Counted from the first letter of the stretch, positions 44,654 through 56,980 are shown. The stretch is 64,000 bases of DNA from Mycolicibacillus trivialis (GCF_002102395.1 NZ_LQPZ01000012.1:1-64000); one strand, 5' to 3'. The notes: generated from the sequence alone by a model not told the origin. Program-made: numbers and translations.

Positions 44654-45380
44654 CGAACGCCCCGCTGCGCTGCTGAACCTGGGCGCCGTCGACGGTGAGG
44701 GTGCAGGTGGCCCCGTTGCCCGCGGTGATGATCGTCACCATGGCGGTCTTGGCGACCGAGGAGTCCAGTGCGACCTCGGTGCTCCACGGCAGCGTCACGC
44801 TGAACTCGGTGCGCAGCACGCCGCCGGGCCCGACGTAGGCGATGCTGATCGCGCGACCCTCCCCGCCGACCTGGTAGCCCACCGTCGATGTCGCCCCGGG
44901 AGCGGTCGGCGTGGGTGCCTCGGTGGTGGTGCCCGGTGTCGGCGCGGGGGAGCGCGACGGGGACGGGGTTCGGGGCCGTGGGGGCGCCGGGGGTGCGGGC
45001 AGACGCGGTGAGGGCGTCAGTGTCGGGGCCGCCGTCGCCGGCCCGGACTGTCCGGTTCGGGAGTCGTTGCTGATCAGCACCGCGATCACCAACGCCACCA
45101 CCAGCAGGACCGCGGCGCCGGTCAACAGCCACAGGCCCCGCGACGGCCGGGACGGCCGGGGCGGTTCCGGCGCGGGTGGCTGTTCGGGTGGTTGGCGGGG
45201 CAACTGCCGGGTGGGGTCGGGACCCGGCGGTGAATAGCCACCGGCGTAGGGGTTGTGGACGTTGTGCTGACCGGCGTAGGCCGGGTCGGGGTAGAGCGGG
45301 TAATCGGCGGCAGTGGGCTCGGACCCGTACGGCGAGCGGCGGGCCCAGGCGTCGTCATCGCCCCAACGCGGATCGCTCAT
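44628..45380 (-). CDS. Proline-rich membrane protein with MmpS-like C-terminal domain (Rv2507-like)
   Basis: A 250-aa protein: disordered Pro-rich cytoplasmic N-terminus (about 1-85), one membrane helix (LWLLTGAAVLLVVALVIAVL, about 85-104), a Pro/Thr/Ser-rich stalk (about 110-165), and a periplasmic domain whose pattern (VGYQVGG...ISIAYVG...LPWSTEV...CTLTVDGAQV...CANAG) parallels MmpS proteins, including the two Cys. No mmpL is adjacent. It may serve as an orphan MmpS-like accessory. Its 3' end overlaps the convergent MFS gene by 26 bases. Confidence 0.8.
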   Translation of the reverse strand: MSDPRWGDDDAWARRSPYGSEPTAADYPLYPDPAYAGQHNVHNPYAGGYSPPGPDPTRQLPRQPPEQPPAPEPPRPSRPSRGLWLLTGAAVLLVVALVIAVLISNDSRTGQSGPATAAPTLTPSPRLPAPPAPPRPRTPSPSRSPAPTPGTTTEAPTPTAPGATSTVGYQVGGEGRAISIAYVGPGGVLRTEFSVTLPWSTEVALDSSVAKTAMVTIITAGNGATCTLTVDGAQVQQRSGAFVTICANAG

Positions 45381-45401
45381 GCCCACCTCATGGGGGGCAG
45401 A

Positions 45402-46064
45402 CTACCCGCGCGGCCGCGCCGGCCGACCGTAGCCGCTGCGCAAGGCCGCGAGCGTCATCGCGCGCATCAGCGGTCGGGCGCCCTGGCCGCCGGACGGGGA
45501 ACCGCCCGGCGCCTTCATGCTGTGCGGGGTCGAGTTCAGCAGGCCGAACGCGGCATGCGCCATGAGGCGGGCCTCGGACTCGGCGACCGCGGGCTGCAAC
45601 TCGCGCAACACCGCGACCCAGATCTCGACGTAGTGGCGCTGCGCGCGCCGGACCTGGCGGTGGGCGGGTGCGGGCAGGTTGGCCAGATCGCGGTCCTGGA
45701 TGCGGATGAGGTCAGGCTCGGAGAACACGAAATCGAGATGGAAGTCGACCAGGCCTTCCAGGGTCGTGGCCGGGCTCGCGCCGCGCGCGACGACCGCGCG
45801 GGCACCGTCGAGCAGGCGGGTGCTGATCCCGACCAACAACTCCACCAGCAGCGCTTCCTTGTTGGGGAAGTGGCGGTAGATCGCCGGTCCGCTCACCCCG
45901 GCGGCCGCCCCGATGTCCTCTAGGCGCACCGACAGATAACCGCGCTCGGCGATGAGTCGCTCGGCGGCGGCCAGCAGCGTGGTGCGGCGGTCGGGCTTCG
46001 GTGGCGTGCGCCGACCCGCCTTGGCCGCCCCGGCGCGGCGGCCGGGCGGTGCGGAGGCAGCCAT
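45402..46064 (-). CDS. bkaR: TetR-family repressor BkaR
   Basis: A 220-aa TetR regulator: HTH LEDIGAAAGVSGPAIYRHFPNKEALL (about residues 47-72) and a helical ligand domain. It is divergent from scoA as Rv2506 is in M. tuberculosis, where BkaR represses the branched-chain keto-acid/leucine catabolic operon. Two identical-pattern palindromes lie in the 74-base divergent region. The N-terminal 25 residues are basic and Ala/Gly-rich, an extension common in mycobacterial TetR proteins. Confidence 0.88.
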   Translation of the reverse strand: MAASAPPGRRAGAAKAGRRTPPKPDRRTTLLAAAERLIAERGYLSVRLEDIGAAAGVSGPAIYRHFPNKEALLVELLVGISTRLLDGARAVVARGASPATTLEGLVDFHLDFVFSEPDLIRIQDRDLANLPAPAHRQVRRAQRHYVEIWVAVLRELQPAVAESEARLMAHAAFGLLNSTPHSMKAPGGSPSGGQGARPLMRAMTLAALRSGYGRPARPRG

Positions 46065-46073
46065 CGCGACTCC

Positions 46074-46125
46074 TAGACACGTCAGTTAATGATGGCTAAC
46101 ATACCACCAGTTAGTCGTTGTTAAC
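46074..46125. promoter_or_regulatory. scoA promoter with two GTTA-N8-TAAC operators (probable BkaR sites)
   Basis: Palindrome 1 is 46085-46100 and palindrome 2 is 46110-46125; both are GTTA-N8-TAAC and their centres are 25 bases apart. The scoA promoter reads TAGACA (46074-46079), 17 bases, TAACAT (46097-46102), so site 1 covers the spacer and -10 and site 2 covers the start region. The repressor identity is by context. Confidence 0.68.
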
Positions 46126-46138
46126 CCGCGAGGAGAGC

Positions 46139-46891
46139 GTGACGTTGGACAAGGTGGTGGCTTCGGCGGCGGAGGCGGTCGCCGACGTGCCCGACGGTGC
46201 ATCGTTGGCCGTCGGCGGGTTCGGACTCTGCGGAATCCCCGAGGCGTTGATCACCGCACTGCTGGAAGCCGGGGTCACCGACCTGGAAACCGTGTCGAAC
46301 AACTGCGGTGTCGACGGCGCAGGACTGGGATTGTTGTTGGAAGCCGGGCGGATCCGTCGCACCGTCAGTTCCTATGTCGGGGAGAACAAGGAATTCGCGC
46401 GACAGTTCCTGGCCGGCGAACTGGAAGTGGAGCTGACCCCGCAGGGCACGCTGGCCGAACGGCTGCGCGCAGGTGGCGCCGGGATCCCCGCCTTCTACAC
46501 GCCCAGCGGGGTGGGGACTCAGATCGCCGACGGCGGATTGCCCTGGCGCTACGACGGATCGGGCGGTGTCGCGCTCGCCTCCCCGCCCAAGGAGACCCGC
46601 GAATTCGACGGCCGCACCTATGTTCTCGAACACGCGATCCGCACCGACTTCGCGCTGGTACACGCGTATCTCGGTGACCGCCACGGCAACCTGGTCTATC
46701 GGGCGGCGGCCGCCAACTTCAACCCGGACTGCGCCACCGCGGGCCGGATCACCATCGCCGAGGTCGAGCACCTGGTCGAGCCCGGCGAGATCGACCCGGC
46801 CCGCGTGCACACCCCCGGCATTTTCGTCGACCGGGTCGTGCACGTAGTCGATCCGGTCAAACGCATCGAGCGCGAGACGGTGCGCTCATGA
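46139..46891 (+). CDS. scoA: 3-oxoacid CoA-transferase subunit A
   Basis: A 250-aa alpha subunit of succinyl-CoA:3-oxoacid CoA-transferase, which activates acetoacetate, the end product of leucine breakdown. SLAVGGFGLCGIPEALI near the N-terminus is the CoA-transferase family I signature, followed by GVGTQIADGG and VYRAAAANFNPDCATAGRI. GTG 46139 is chosen for the GAGGAGAG site 3-10 bases upstream and the usual subunit length. First gene of the operon behind the twin operators. Confidence 0.92.
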   Translation: MTLDKVVASAAEAVADVPDGASLAVGGFGLCGIPEALITALLEAGVTDLETVSNNCGVDGAGLGLLLEAGRIRRTVSSYVGENKEFARQFLAGELEVELTPQGTLAERLRAGGAGIPAFYTPSGVGTQIADGGLPWRYDGSGGVALASPPKETREFDGRTYVLEHAIRTDFALVHAYLGDRHGNLVYRAAAANFNPDCATAGRITIAEVEHLVEPGEIDPARVHTPGIFVDRVVHVVDPVKRIERETVRS

Positions 46892-46930
46892 CAGCGACCG
46901 ACGTGACCGGGTTCGGAAGGAGGTGGCGCC

Positions 46931-47572
46931 GTGGCATGGAGCCGCGATGAACTCGCCGCCCGGGTGGCCGCGGAATTCACCGACGGACAGTACGTCAACC
47001 TCGGTATCGGATTGCCCACCTTGGTGCCCAACCACATCCCCGACGGGATGACCGTGGTACTGCATTCGGAGAACGGAATCCTGGGCGTCGGGCCCTACCC
47101 GCGGCCCGACGAGGTCGACGCCGACCTGATCAACGCCGGCAAGGAGACGGTCACGGTCGGTGCGGGCGCCGCGTTCTTCGGTTCCTCGGCTTCCTTCGGC
47201 ATCATCCGCGGCGGCCACCTCGACGTCGCTGTGCTCGGCGGCATGCAGGTGTCGCAGACCGGTGACCTGGCCAACTGGATGATCCCGGGCAAGATGGTCA
47301 AGGGCATGGGCGGGGCGATGGATCTGGTGCACGGCGCCCGCCGGGTGATCGTCATGATGGAGCATCTCACCAACACCGGGGACCCGAAGATCGTCCGCCG
47401 GTGCACCATGCCGCTCACCGGAGCCGGCTGTGTGCACCGCATCATCACCGACCTGGCGGTCATCGACGTCACCGACACCGGACTGACCCTGGTCGAGACG
47501 GCACCCGGGGTGACCGCCGAGGAGGTTGCCGCGAAAACGGAGCCGCCACTGCACATCGCGGTCCCGTCATGA
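46931..47572 (+). CDS. scoB: 3-oxoacid CoA-transferase subunit B
   Basis: A 213-aa beta subunit carrying the catalytic Glu in [11 protein letters not shown] (about residues 45-55), preceded by [18 protein letters not shown], both family signatures. GTG 46931 follows GGAAGGAGG by 7 bases. It forms the heteromer with ScoA encoded upstream and overlaps accD1 (ATGA). Confidence 0.93.
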   Translation: MAWSRDELAARVAAEFTDGQYVNLGIGLPTLVPNHIPDGMTVVLHSENGILGVGPYPRPDEVDADLINAGKETVTVGAGAAFFGSSASFGIIRGGHLDVAVLGGMQVSQTGDLANWMIPGKMVKGMGGAMDLVHGARRVIVMMEHLTNTGDPKIVRRCTMPLTGAGCVHRIITDLAVIDVTDTGLTLVETAPGVTAEEVAAKTEPPLHIAVPS

Positions 47573-49143
47573 CCGGCGCGGCGACCCCCGCGGACGAACA
47601 CCGCCGGCTGGTCGACGAACTCGCCGGCAAGCTGGCGGCCGTCGCCCGCGGCGGCAGCGACCGCGCCCGCGAGCGCCACATCGCCCGCGGCAAACTGCTT
47701 CCGCGCGACCGCGTCGATCGGCTGCTGGATCCGGGCAGCCCGTTTCTGGAACTGTCGCCGCTGGCCGCCGACGGCATGTACGACGACGAATGCCCCGGGG
47801 CCGGGATCATCACCGGCATCGGCCGGGTCTCCGGACGCGAATGCGTCATCGTCGCCAACGACGCGACCGTCAAAGGTGGTACCTACTACCCGATCACGGT
47901 GAAAAAGCACCTGCGCGCGCAGGAGGTGGCGCTGCACAACCACCTGCCGTGTCTGTACCTGGTCGACTCCGGCGGGGCGTTCCTGCCCCGCCAGGACGAG
48001 GTCTTCCCCGACCGGGAACACTTCGGCCGCATCTTCTACAACCAGGCGACGATGAGTGCCCGCGGCATCCCGCAGATCGCCGCGGTGCTCGGCTCCTGCA
48101 CCGCCGGGGGCGCCTACGTCCCGGCGATGAGCGACGAAGCCGTCATCGTCCGTGACCAGGGCACGATCTTCCTGGGCGGTCCGCCCCTGGTCAAGGCCGC
48201 GACCGGGGAGATCGTCACCGCCGAGGAACTCGGCGGCGGCGAGATGCACTCCCGGATCTCCGGTGTCACCGACCATCTCGCCGACGACGACGAACACGCC
48301 CTGCGGATCGTGCGCTCGATCGTCTCCTCGTTCGGCCCCCGTCTGCCCGCCCCGTGGGAGGTCCACGACACGGTCGAACCCGACCACCCGCCCACCGAGC
48401 TCTACGACGTCGTCCCGCTGGACTCCCGGGTCCCCTATGACGTGCACGAGGTGATCACCCGACTGGTCGACGCCAGCCGGTTCCACGAGTTCAAAGCCGA
48501 GTACGGCAAGACCCTGGTGACCGGCTTCGCGCGGATCCACGGCCATCCGGTGGGCATCATCGCCAACAACGGCGTGCTCTTCGGCGAATCCGCGGTCAAG
48601 GGAGCGCATTTCATCGAATTGTGCGACAAACGCAGCACCCCGCTGCTGTTCCTGCAGAACATCGCCGGGTTCATGGTCGGCCGCGACTACGAAGCCGGCG
48701 GCATCGCCAAACACGGCGCCAAGATGGTCACCGCGGTCGCCTGCGCCCGCGTCCCCAAACTCACCGTCGTCATCGGCGGCTCCTACGGCGCGGGCAATTA
48801 TTCGATGTGCGGGCGCGCCTATTCCCCGCGCTTCCTGTGGATGTGGCCGAACGCGAGGATCTCGGTGATGGGCGGCGAGCAGGCGGCGTCGGTGCTGGCC
48901 ACCGTGCGCGGCGACCAACTCGAGGCCGCCGGAACCCCGTGGGGGCCCGCGGACGAGGAGGCGTTCAAGGCCCCCATCCGCGATCAGTACGAAGCCCAGG
49001 GCAACCCGTACTACTCGACCGCACGCCTCTGGGACGACGGTGTCATCGACCCCGCCCAGACCCGGACAGTCCTCGGACTCGCACTCGGCGTGTGCGCCAA
49101 CGCCCCGCTGGATCCGATCTCCTACGGCGTATTTCGGATGTGA
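47569..49143 (+). CDS. accD1: Acyl-CoA carboxylase beta (carboxyltransferase) subunit AccD1
   Basis: A 524-aa carboxyltransferase of the biotin-dependent methylcrotonyl-CoA carboxylase (leucine catabolism) with AccA1. Acyl-CoA carboxylase features: [26 protein letters not shown] in the N-domain, [29 protein letters not shown] and [15 protein letters not shown] in the C-domain; these blocks are those of MCC beta rather than propionyl-CoA carboxylase. The ATG overlaps the scoB stop. Confidence 0.94.
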   Translation: MTGAATPADEHRRLVDELAGKLAAVARGGSDRARERHIARGKLLPRDRVDRLLDPGSPFLELSPLAADGMYDDECPGAGIITGIGRVSGRECVIVANDATVKGGTYYPITVKKHLRAQEVALHNHLPCLYLVDSGGAFLPRQDEVFPDREHFGRIFYNQATMSARGIPQIAAVLGSCTAGGAYVPAMSDEAVIVRDQGTIFLGGPPLVKAATGEIVTAEELGGGEMHSRISGVTDHLADDDEHALRIVRSIVSSFGPRLPAPWEVHDTVEPDHPPTELYDVVPLDSRVPYDVHEVITRLVDASRFHEFKAEYGKTLVTGFARIHGHPVGIIANNGVLFGESAVKGAHFIELCDKRSTPLLFLQNIAGFMVGRDYEAGGIAKHGAKMVTAVACARVPKLTVVIGGSYGAGNYSMCGRAYSPRFLWMWPNARISVMGGEQAASVLATVRGDQLEAAGTPWGPADEEAFKAPIRDQYEAQGNPYYSTARLWDDGVIDPAQTRTVLGLALGVCANAPLDPISYGVFRM

Positions 49144-49148
49144 GCCCG

Positions 49149-51166
<2,018 letters not shown>

Positions 51167-51167
<1 letters not shown>

Positions 51168-52333
51168 TGACGACCGACGCGATGGCAGCCGAACTGCCTG
51201 ACGAATACCGTGAACTCCGGGACACCGTCGCCGAATTCGCCCGCGGCGAGGTGGCCCCGGTCGCCGCACAACACGACGCCGACCACAGCTTCCCCTACGA
51301 CATCGTCGCCAAGATGGGCGCGATGGGCCTGTTCGGCTTGCCCTTCCCCGAGGAGTACGGCGGGATGGGCGGCGACTACTTCGCCCTGGCCATCGCGCTC
51401 GAGGAACTGGGCAAGATCGATCAATCCGTGGCGATCACGCTCGAGGCGGCGGTCGGACTGGGGGCGATGCCGATCTACCGCTTCGGCACCGAGGAGCAGA
51501 AACAGCACTGGCTGCCCGACCTGCTGGCCGGCCGGCGACTGGTCGGCTTCGGTCTCACCGAACCGGGCGCGGGCTCCGACGCCGGCAGCACCCGCACCAC
51601 CGCACGGCTGGACGGTGATGAGTGGATCATCAACGGCAGCAAGCAGTTCATCACCAACTCCGGGACCGACATCACCGCCGCGGTGACCGTCACCGCGGTC
51701 ACCGGCAGCCGCGAGGGCGGAAAGAAGGAGATCTCCACGATCATCGTGCCCAACGGCACACCCGGATTCATCGTCGAACCCGCCTACGACAAGGTCGGCT
51801 GGAACGCCTCCGATACCCACCCGTTGACCTTCGACGACGCACGAGTTCCGGCGGAGAACCTGCTCGGCGAGCGCGGCAGCGGCTACGCCAACTTCCTGTC
51901 CATCCTCGACGAGGGACGGATCGCGATCGCCGCACTGGCCACCGGCGTCGCGCAGGGCTGCGTCGATGAGAGCGTCAAGTACGCAGGTGAACGCCACTCG
52001 TTCGGGCAACCGCTCGGGTCCTATCAGGCGATCAGCTTCAAGATCGCCCGCATGGAGGCGCGCGCCCACGTGGCCCGCACGGCCTACTACGACGCGGCCG
52101 CCAAGATGTTGGCCGGCAAGCCGTTCAAGAAGGAAGCCGCGATCGCGAAGATGGTCAGTTCCGAGGCGGCCATGGACAACGCCCGCGACGCCACCCAGAT
52201 CCACGGCGGCTACGGCTTCATGAACGAATACCCGGTGGCGCGGCACTACCGGGACAGCAAGATCCTCGAGATCGGCGAGGGCACCACCGAGGTGCAGTTG
52301 ATGCTCATCGCCCGCGCCCTGGGCCTGCCCTGA
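51167..52333 (+). CDS. fadE19: Acyl-CoA dehydrogenase FadE19 (isovaleryl-CoA dehydrogenase type)
   Basis: A 388-aa acyl-CoA dehydrogenase: [72 protein letters not shown] and EIGEGTTEVQLMLIA. Placed after the MCC genes it would oxidise isovaleryl-CoA or related short branched acyl-CoAs to feed AccA1/AccD1. TGATG overlap with accA1. The HMG-CoA-lyase-like citE and Rv2499c genes that follow in M. tuberculosis are missing. Confidence 0.92.
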
Positions 52334-52513
52334 GCCCGGCCGGCCCGGCCGCCTCGGCGCGGCACCCGGTTCTGTCCGGCCTCGACGGCATAATGGACTG
52401 TGCGCCGGTGCTGCGGCGATCCGAACGGAACGCGCAGCTCAGGCCCGGGATGTAAGCGGTTCCGGAGCTGCGCTGACCCGCCGTCGCCGGCGCCGAGGGC
52501 GAAGGAGGCGGTC
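52334..52513 (+). other. 180-base gap before bkdA
   Basis: No gene is seen. CATAAT at 52389-52394 could be a -10 (no good -35), suggesting a second promoter for bkdABC. GAAGGAGG (52501-52508) is the bkdA ribosome-binding site. In M. tuberculosis two genes occupy this position. Confidence 0.4.
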
Positions 52514-53614
52514 GTGGGCGGTAACGCGGAGGCAACCGTCGAAGTGACCCCGGTGCAGCTGATCGGCCCGGCCGGCAACCCGGCCAGCGGACCGGCCGCC
52601 GAGCGCTACCGGTGCACGGTGCCGGACACGACGCTGCTGCGGCTCTACGAGCTGATGGCCGTCACCCGCGACGTCGACACCGAACTGGTCAACCTGCAAC
52701 GGCAGGGCGAGTTGGCGCTGGTGGCGCCGTGCCGCGGCCAGGAGGCCGCACAGGTCGGGGCCGCCGCCGCGCTGCGCGACACCGACTGGCTGTTCCCGCA
52801 ATACCGCGAACTCGGGGTGTTCTTGACCCGAGGCTTCGAGGCGCACGAGCTGATCCCGGTGTTCCGCGGCAGTTGGACCGGCGGCAGCGGATTCGCCGAA
52901 CGGCGCTGCGCGCCGGTGGCCATCCCGATCGCCACCCAGGCGCTGCACGCGGTGGGCGCGGCGATGGGCGCCCAGCGACTGGGGGAGGACTCGGCCACAG
53001 TCGCTTTCCTCGGCGACGGCGCCACCAGCCAAGGCGACACCCACGCGGCACTGAACATGGCGTCGGTCTACGGCGCCGGCTGCGTGTTCTACGTCCAGAA
53101 CAATCAGTGGGCGATCTCGGTGCCGGTCGATCGTCAGGTCGGTGGACCGTCGATCGCGCACCGGGCCATCGGCTACGGCATGCCCGGGGTTCGCGTCGAC
53201 GGCAACGACGTGCTGGCCTGTTACGCGGTGATGACCGAGGCGGCCGAACGGGCCCGCCGCGGGGAGGGGCCCACGCTGATCGAGGCGGTCACCTACCGGC
53301 TCGGCCCGCACACCACCTCCGACGACCCGACCCGCTACCGCACCCGATCGGAGGTCGAGCGGTGGAACGCGCGGGATCCGCTGCCGCGCTACCGCACCTA
53401 CCTGCAGGGCCGCGGGCTGTGGACCGAGCAATTCCAGACGCGGGTGACGGAGCGGTCGGCGGCGTTGCGCACCGAACTGCGCGACGCGGTGGTCGGCGCG
53501 CCGGACCCGCCGGTCACCGACGTCTTCGATGCCGTCTACGCGGAGATCACCCCCGAGTTGGCGCGCCAACGCGCCGAGTTGATCGAGGAGCTGGCACGGG
53601 AGGTCCGGACATGA
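52514..53614 (+). CDS. bkdA: Branched-chain 2-oxoacid dehydrogenase E1 alpha
   Basis: A 366-aa thiamine-diphosphate enzyme subunit; with BkdB it decarboxylates branched-chain keto acids. ThDP/Mg motif FLGDGATSQGD...NMASVYGAGCVFYVQNNQWA (GDG...NN) at about residues 165-200, substrate loop RLGPHTTSDDPTRYR near 270. GTG 52514 is selected for the GAAGGAGG site 5 bases upstream; the longer frame to 52400 has no support. Equivalent to Rv2497c. Overlaps bkdB (ATGA). Confidence 0.93.
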   Translation: MGGNAEATVEVTPVQLIGPAGNPASGPAAERYRCTVPDTTLLRLYELMAVTRDVDTELVNLQRQGELALVAPCRGQEAAQVGAAAALRDTDWLFPQYRELGVFLTRGFEAHELIPVFRGSWTGGSGFAERRCAPVAIPIATQALHAVGAAMGAQRLGEDSATVAFLGDGATSQGDTHAALNMASVYGAGCVFYVQNNQWAISVPVDRQVGGPSIAHRAIGYGMPGVRVDGNDVLACYAVMTEAAERARRGEGPTLIEAVTYRLGPHTTSDDPTRYRTRSEVERWNARDPLPRYRTYLQGRGLWTEQFQTRVTERSAALRTELRDAVVGAPDPPVTDVFDAVYAEITPELARQRAELIEELAREVRT

Positions 53615-54639
53615 CCCAGACCGTGGAACGCTCCACGCACACCGGCGGACCGGACCCGGCGGCCACCGTGACCATGGTCGCCGCGATCAACCGGGCCCTT
53701 TGCGACGCGATGAGCGCCGACCAGAGGGTGCTGGTCTTCGGTGAGGACGTCGGCACCCTCGGCGGGGTCTTCCGGGTCACCGACGGGCTGGCCGAGACCT
53801 TCGGCGAACAACGCTGTTTCGACACCCCGCTGTCGGAGTCCGGGATCATCGGCATCGCGCTCGGGCTGGCGATCCGCGGTTTCATCCCGGTGCCGGAGTT
53901 GCAGTTCGACGGGTTCTCCTACCCGGCGTTCGACCAGATCGTCAGTCACCTGGCCAAATACCGGATGCGTACCCGCGGTGAGCTGCCGATGCCGGTGACG
54001 GTGCGCATCCCGTCCTTCGGCGGGATCGGCGCCGTCGAACACCACTCGGAATCCACCGAAACCTACTGGGTGCACACCGCCGGGCTGACGGTGGTGACCC
54101 CGTCGACCCCCTCGGACGCCTACTGGCTGCTGCGCCACGCGATCGAGTTCCCCGACCCGGTGATCTACCTGGAGCCCAAACGCCGGTACTGGTCCACCGG
54201 GGTCGTCGACACCACTGTGCCGGGCCCGCCGATCGGGCGCGCGGTGATCCGTCGGGCCGGCGCCGACGTCACGGTGCTGACCTACGGCGGGCTCGTGGCC
54301 ACCGCGCTGGCCGCCGCCGACATCGCCGAACGCGGGGACGGGCCCAGCCTGGAGGTCGTCGACCTGCGCAGCTTGAGTCCGCTGGACTTCGAGACGGTGG
54401 TGGCCTCGGTACGCAAGACCGGACGAGCCGTGGTGCTGCACGAGGGGCCGCGCACACTGGGCTACGGCGCCGAGTTGGCGGCACGGCTCTCCGAGGAACT
54501 GTTCTACGAACTGGAGTCACCGGTGTTGCGCGCCACCGGTTTCGACACCCCCTACCCGCCGGCCCGACTGGAGAAACTGTGGCTTCCGGGCGTGGACCGG
54601 CTGCTCGACTGCGCCCAGCGCGCGATGGACCAGCCGTGA
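53611..54639 (+). CDS. bkdB: Branched-chain 2-oxoacid dehydrogenase E1 beta
   Basis: A 342-aa E1 beta subunit: [39 protein letters not shown], and the C-terminal transketolase domain ([33 protein letters not shown]). Completes the alpha2beta2 E1 with BkdA. It is coupled at both ends: ATGA with bkdA, GTGA with bkdC. Equivalent to Rv2496c. Confidence 0.94.
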   Translation: MTQTVERSTHTGGPDPAATVTMVAAINRALCDAMSADQRVLVFGEDVGTLGGVFRVTDGLAETFGEQRCFDTPLSESGIIGIALGLAIRGFIPVPELQFDGFSYPAFDQIVSHLAKYRMRTRGELPMPVTVRIPSFGGIGAVEHHSESTETYWVHTAGLTVVTPSTPSDAYWLLRHAIEFPDPVIYLEPKRRYWSTGVVDTTVPGPPIGRAVIRRAGADVTVLTYGGLVATALAAADIAERGDGPSLEVVDLRSLSPLDFETVVASVRKTGRAVVLHEGPRTLGYGAELAARLSEELFYELESPVLRATGFDTPYPPARLEKLWLPGVDRLLDCAQRAMDQP

Positions 54640-55841
54640 CCGACCGGGAGTTCCTCGTCCCCGATCTCGGCGAAGGGCTGACCGACGTCACCATCACCTC
54701 GTGGGACGTCGCGGTCGGAGACGACGTCGACCTCAACCAACCGCTGTGCACGGTGGAGACCGCGAAGGCCGAGGTGGAGATCCCCAGCCCGTACGCCGGT
54801 CGGATCACCGAGTTGCGCGGCGCGCCGGGGGAGGTGCTCGAGGTCGGAACCCTGTTGGCCCGCATCGAGGTTCCCGACGATCCGGACACCACCGAGGGCG
54901 CCGGAGCGGGCACCGCCGAGGCTGCGCCCCGCCGCCCGGTGCTGGTGGGTTACGGCACCGATGACAGCTTCGATACCAGCAGACGCACCGTCGCGACCGG
55001 CGACCACCGCGCCAAAGCCAAACCGGCCGTTCGCAAACTGGCCGCCGATCTGGGGGTCGATCTCGCGGCGGTCCCGCCCGGGCCGGCCGGCGTGGTCACC
55101 CGGGAAGCCGTGCTGGCCGCCGCCGACCGGCAGCCCGGCGACGACCGTGAGGGGTTGCCGGTGCGCGGCGTGCACGCCGTGATGGCCGAGCGGATGGCCA
55201 GGGCGCACCGGGAGATCCCGGATGCGGCCGCGAGCCTGCAGGTCGACGGCACCCGGCTACTGGCGGTCTGCCGGGAACTGAACGACGACGGCATGACCAT
55301 CACCCCGTTCGCGCTCACGCTGCGCCTGACCGTGCTCGCGCTGGGCCGGCATCCCGCCGTCAACGCCACGTGGGTCGAATCCGCCGGCGGTGCGCAGGTG
55401 CGCCGGCACCGGGCCGTGCATCTGGGTATCGCGGTGGCCGCGCCGCGCGGCCTGCTGGTACCGGTGCTCACCGACGCCCAGGACAAGTCCACCCGCGAGC
55501 TGGCCGATGCGCTGGACCGGCTGGTCGGCGACGCCCGCGCCGGTGCGCTCGCGCCAGCGCAGCTGAGCGGATCGACGTTCACGGTCAGCAACTTCGGGGC
55601 ACTCGGTGTCGACAGCGGCATACCGCTGATCAACCCGCCCGAGGCGGCGATCCTGGGTGTCGGGAGCCTCAAGCCGCGCCCGGCCGTCGTCGACGGGGCG
55701 GTGGTGGCGCGGCCGCAGATGACCGTGACGTGTGTCTTCGACCACCGGGTGCTCGACGGGGCGCAGGCGGCCGGCTTCCTGACCGAACTGGCCGGGCTCA
55801 TCGAGACGGCCGACGCCGCGCTCGACGATCTGCGGAGCTAA
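54636..55841 (+). CDS. bkdC: Branched-chain 2-oxoacid dehydrogenase E2 (dihydrolipoyl acyltransferase)
   Basis: A 401-aa E2: single N-terminal lipoyl domain with [14 protein letters not shown] (lipoyl Lys in ETAKAE, about residue 44), an E1/E3-binding domain (about 125-165: [21 protein letters not shown]), and a catalytic domain ending with the CAT-like motif [10 protein letters not shown] (His-x3-Asp-Gly). In M. tuberculosis BkdC uses Lpd as E3. The start GTG overlaps the bkdB stop; the stop overlaps that of convergent echA14 by 4 bases. Confidence 0.95.
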   Translation: MTDREFLVPDLGEGLTDVTITSWDVAVGDDVDLNQPLCTVETAKAEVEIPSPYAGRITELRGAPGEVLEVGTLLARIEVPDDPDTTEGAGAGTAEAAPRRPVLVGYGTDDSFDTSRRTVATGDHRAKAKPAVRKLAADLGVDLAAVPPGPAGVVTREAVLAAADRQPGDDREGLPVRGVHAVMAERMARAHREIPDAAASLQVDGTRLLAVCRELNDDGMTITPFALTLRLTVLALGRHPAVNATWVESAGGAQVRRHRAVHLGIAVAAPRGLLVPVLTDAQDKSTRELADALDRLVGDARAGALAPAQLSGSTFTVSNFGALGVDSGIPLINPPEAAILGVGSLKPRPAVVDGAVVARPQMTVTCVFDHRVLDGAQAAGFLTELAGLIETADAALDDLRS

Positions 55842-56596
55842 CGGCGGCGCGCGGCGGCCAACCGCTCGGCGAACTCCGGCGAACGCGCCGAGGTCGCCTG
55901 TGGTCCCAACTCGGTGCGCATCGCCGTGCTGTGGGCGTCGGTGTCGACCGATCCGGGGTTGGCGGTCACCCGCATGGTGGCCTTGGTCGCCACCACCACC
56001 TCCCGCGGCGCCGAGGCGGGTCCCGCCGCCAACTCCAGCGCCGCGGCCACCGGGTCCTCGCCGACGCTCAACGCCAACCCGTGCCGCACGGCGGCCTCGG
56101 CGTCGAAGGCCATCCCGAACAGCAGCGCCGCACGGGCGACCTGCGGCCCGACGGCACGCTGGAGCATCCAGGTCGCCCCACCGCCGGGGTGCAGGCCCAA
56201 CTGCTGGAAGCGGGCGTCGAATCGGGCATACGGTCCGGCGACACGCACGTCGGCGGCCAGCGCCAGGTTCAGCCCCGCGCCGACCGCAGCGCCGTTCACC
56301 GCGGCGATGGTCGGCAGGGTGCAGGCGCCGACCGCCATGAACCCGTCGTAGAGCGCCAGCAGTCCTTCTTCGGCTGCCTCACCCAACGCCGACAGGTCCG
56401 CGCCCGCGCAGAACGCCTTGCCCGCCCCGGTCACCACCACCGCGTGCACACCCGGATCGGCCTCGGCGCGTTCCACCGCGGCCCGCAACTGTGCGGACAT
56501 GGCGCCGGTGACCGCGTTACGCCGATCCGGATCGTTGACGGTGACCAACGCGACGCGGTCGGTTACCGAGTACAGCACCAGATCTGACCGGCTCAT
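55838..56596 (-). CDS. echA14: Enoyl-CoA hydratase/isomerase family protein EchA14
   Basis: A 252-aa crotonase-fold protein: [13 protein letters not shown], oxyanion loop [14 protein letters not shown], and [24 protein letters not shown]. The active-site Glu equivalents are not both clear (the second region reads [15 protein letters not shown], where hydratases have a Glu after Gly), so the exact reaction is open. ATG 56596 is preferred with GAAGGA upstream. Same position as Rv2486. Confidence 0.88.
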   Translation of the reverse strand: MSRSDLVLYSVTDRVALVTVNDPDRRNAVTGAMSAQLRAAVERAEADPGVHAVVVTGAGKAFCAGADLSALGEAAEEGLLALYDGFMAVGACTLPTIAAVNGAAVGAGLNLALAADVRVAGPYARFDARFQQLGLHPGGGATWMLQRAVGPQVARAALLFGMAFDAEAAVRHGLALSVGEDPVAAALELAAGPASAPREVVVATKATMRVTANPGSVDTDAHSTAMRTELGPQATSARSPEFAERLAAARRR

Positions 56597-56665
56597 CGGA
56601 CCATCCTTCATCGTCGGTGCTTGGCGGTTTCGTGGTCGGCAACCGAAGTGGCCTGCGCCTGGTGG

Positions 56666-56739
56666 CACCCCCGGCAGGACTCGAACCTGCGACCACGAGA
56701 TTAGAAGTCACGCGCTCTATCCAGCTGAGCTACGGGGGC
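56666..56739 (-). tRNA. tRNA-Arg (anticodon TCT)
   Basis: The reverse complement gives a 74-base cloverleaf: acceptor GCCCCCG/CGGGGGT (G1-U72 wobble), D-arm GCTC/GAGC, anticodon loop CTTCTAA (TCT), T-arm GCAGG-TTCGAGT-CCTGC, discriminator G. The anticodon stem CGTGA/TCTCG contains one U-U mismatch (29-41). Confidence 0.93.
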
Positions 56740-56980
56740 AAGGCGCAGGTCAGTGTATCCAACGGAGCCGCCGTCCAATCGGTTCCGTGCCGACCGGCCG
56801 CCGACGCTCGGCGCGGGGGCTTCGAGGCGTGCCACACCCGCGCCGGAGCGGCCAATCGGCTCCCGTGGCCGGCCCGATCCGGCTAGCGTTGGAGGCGTAC
56901 TGGGTCACGGACGGGAGGGTGTCGATGTCGATGGTGGCGGATCGGTTCGCCGGGGCGGGGCGCTGACGAGGTGATCGATC
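56740..56980 (+). other. Leader region of the WS/DGAT-plsC-plsB2 operon
   Basis: 241 bases without a full gene. TAGCGT at 56883-56888 is a likely -10 for the glycerolipid operon. Downstream, GGGAGG and then GTG/ATG codons (56920-56932) open a frame of about 15 codons ending at TGA 56964-56966, 15 bases before the acyltransferase ATG; this may be a short upstream ORF. The lipQ gene found here in M. tuberculosis is absent. Confidence 0.4.
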
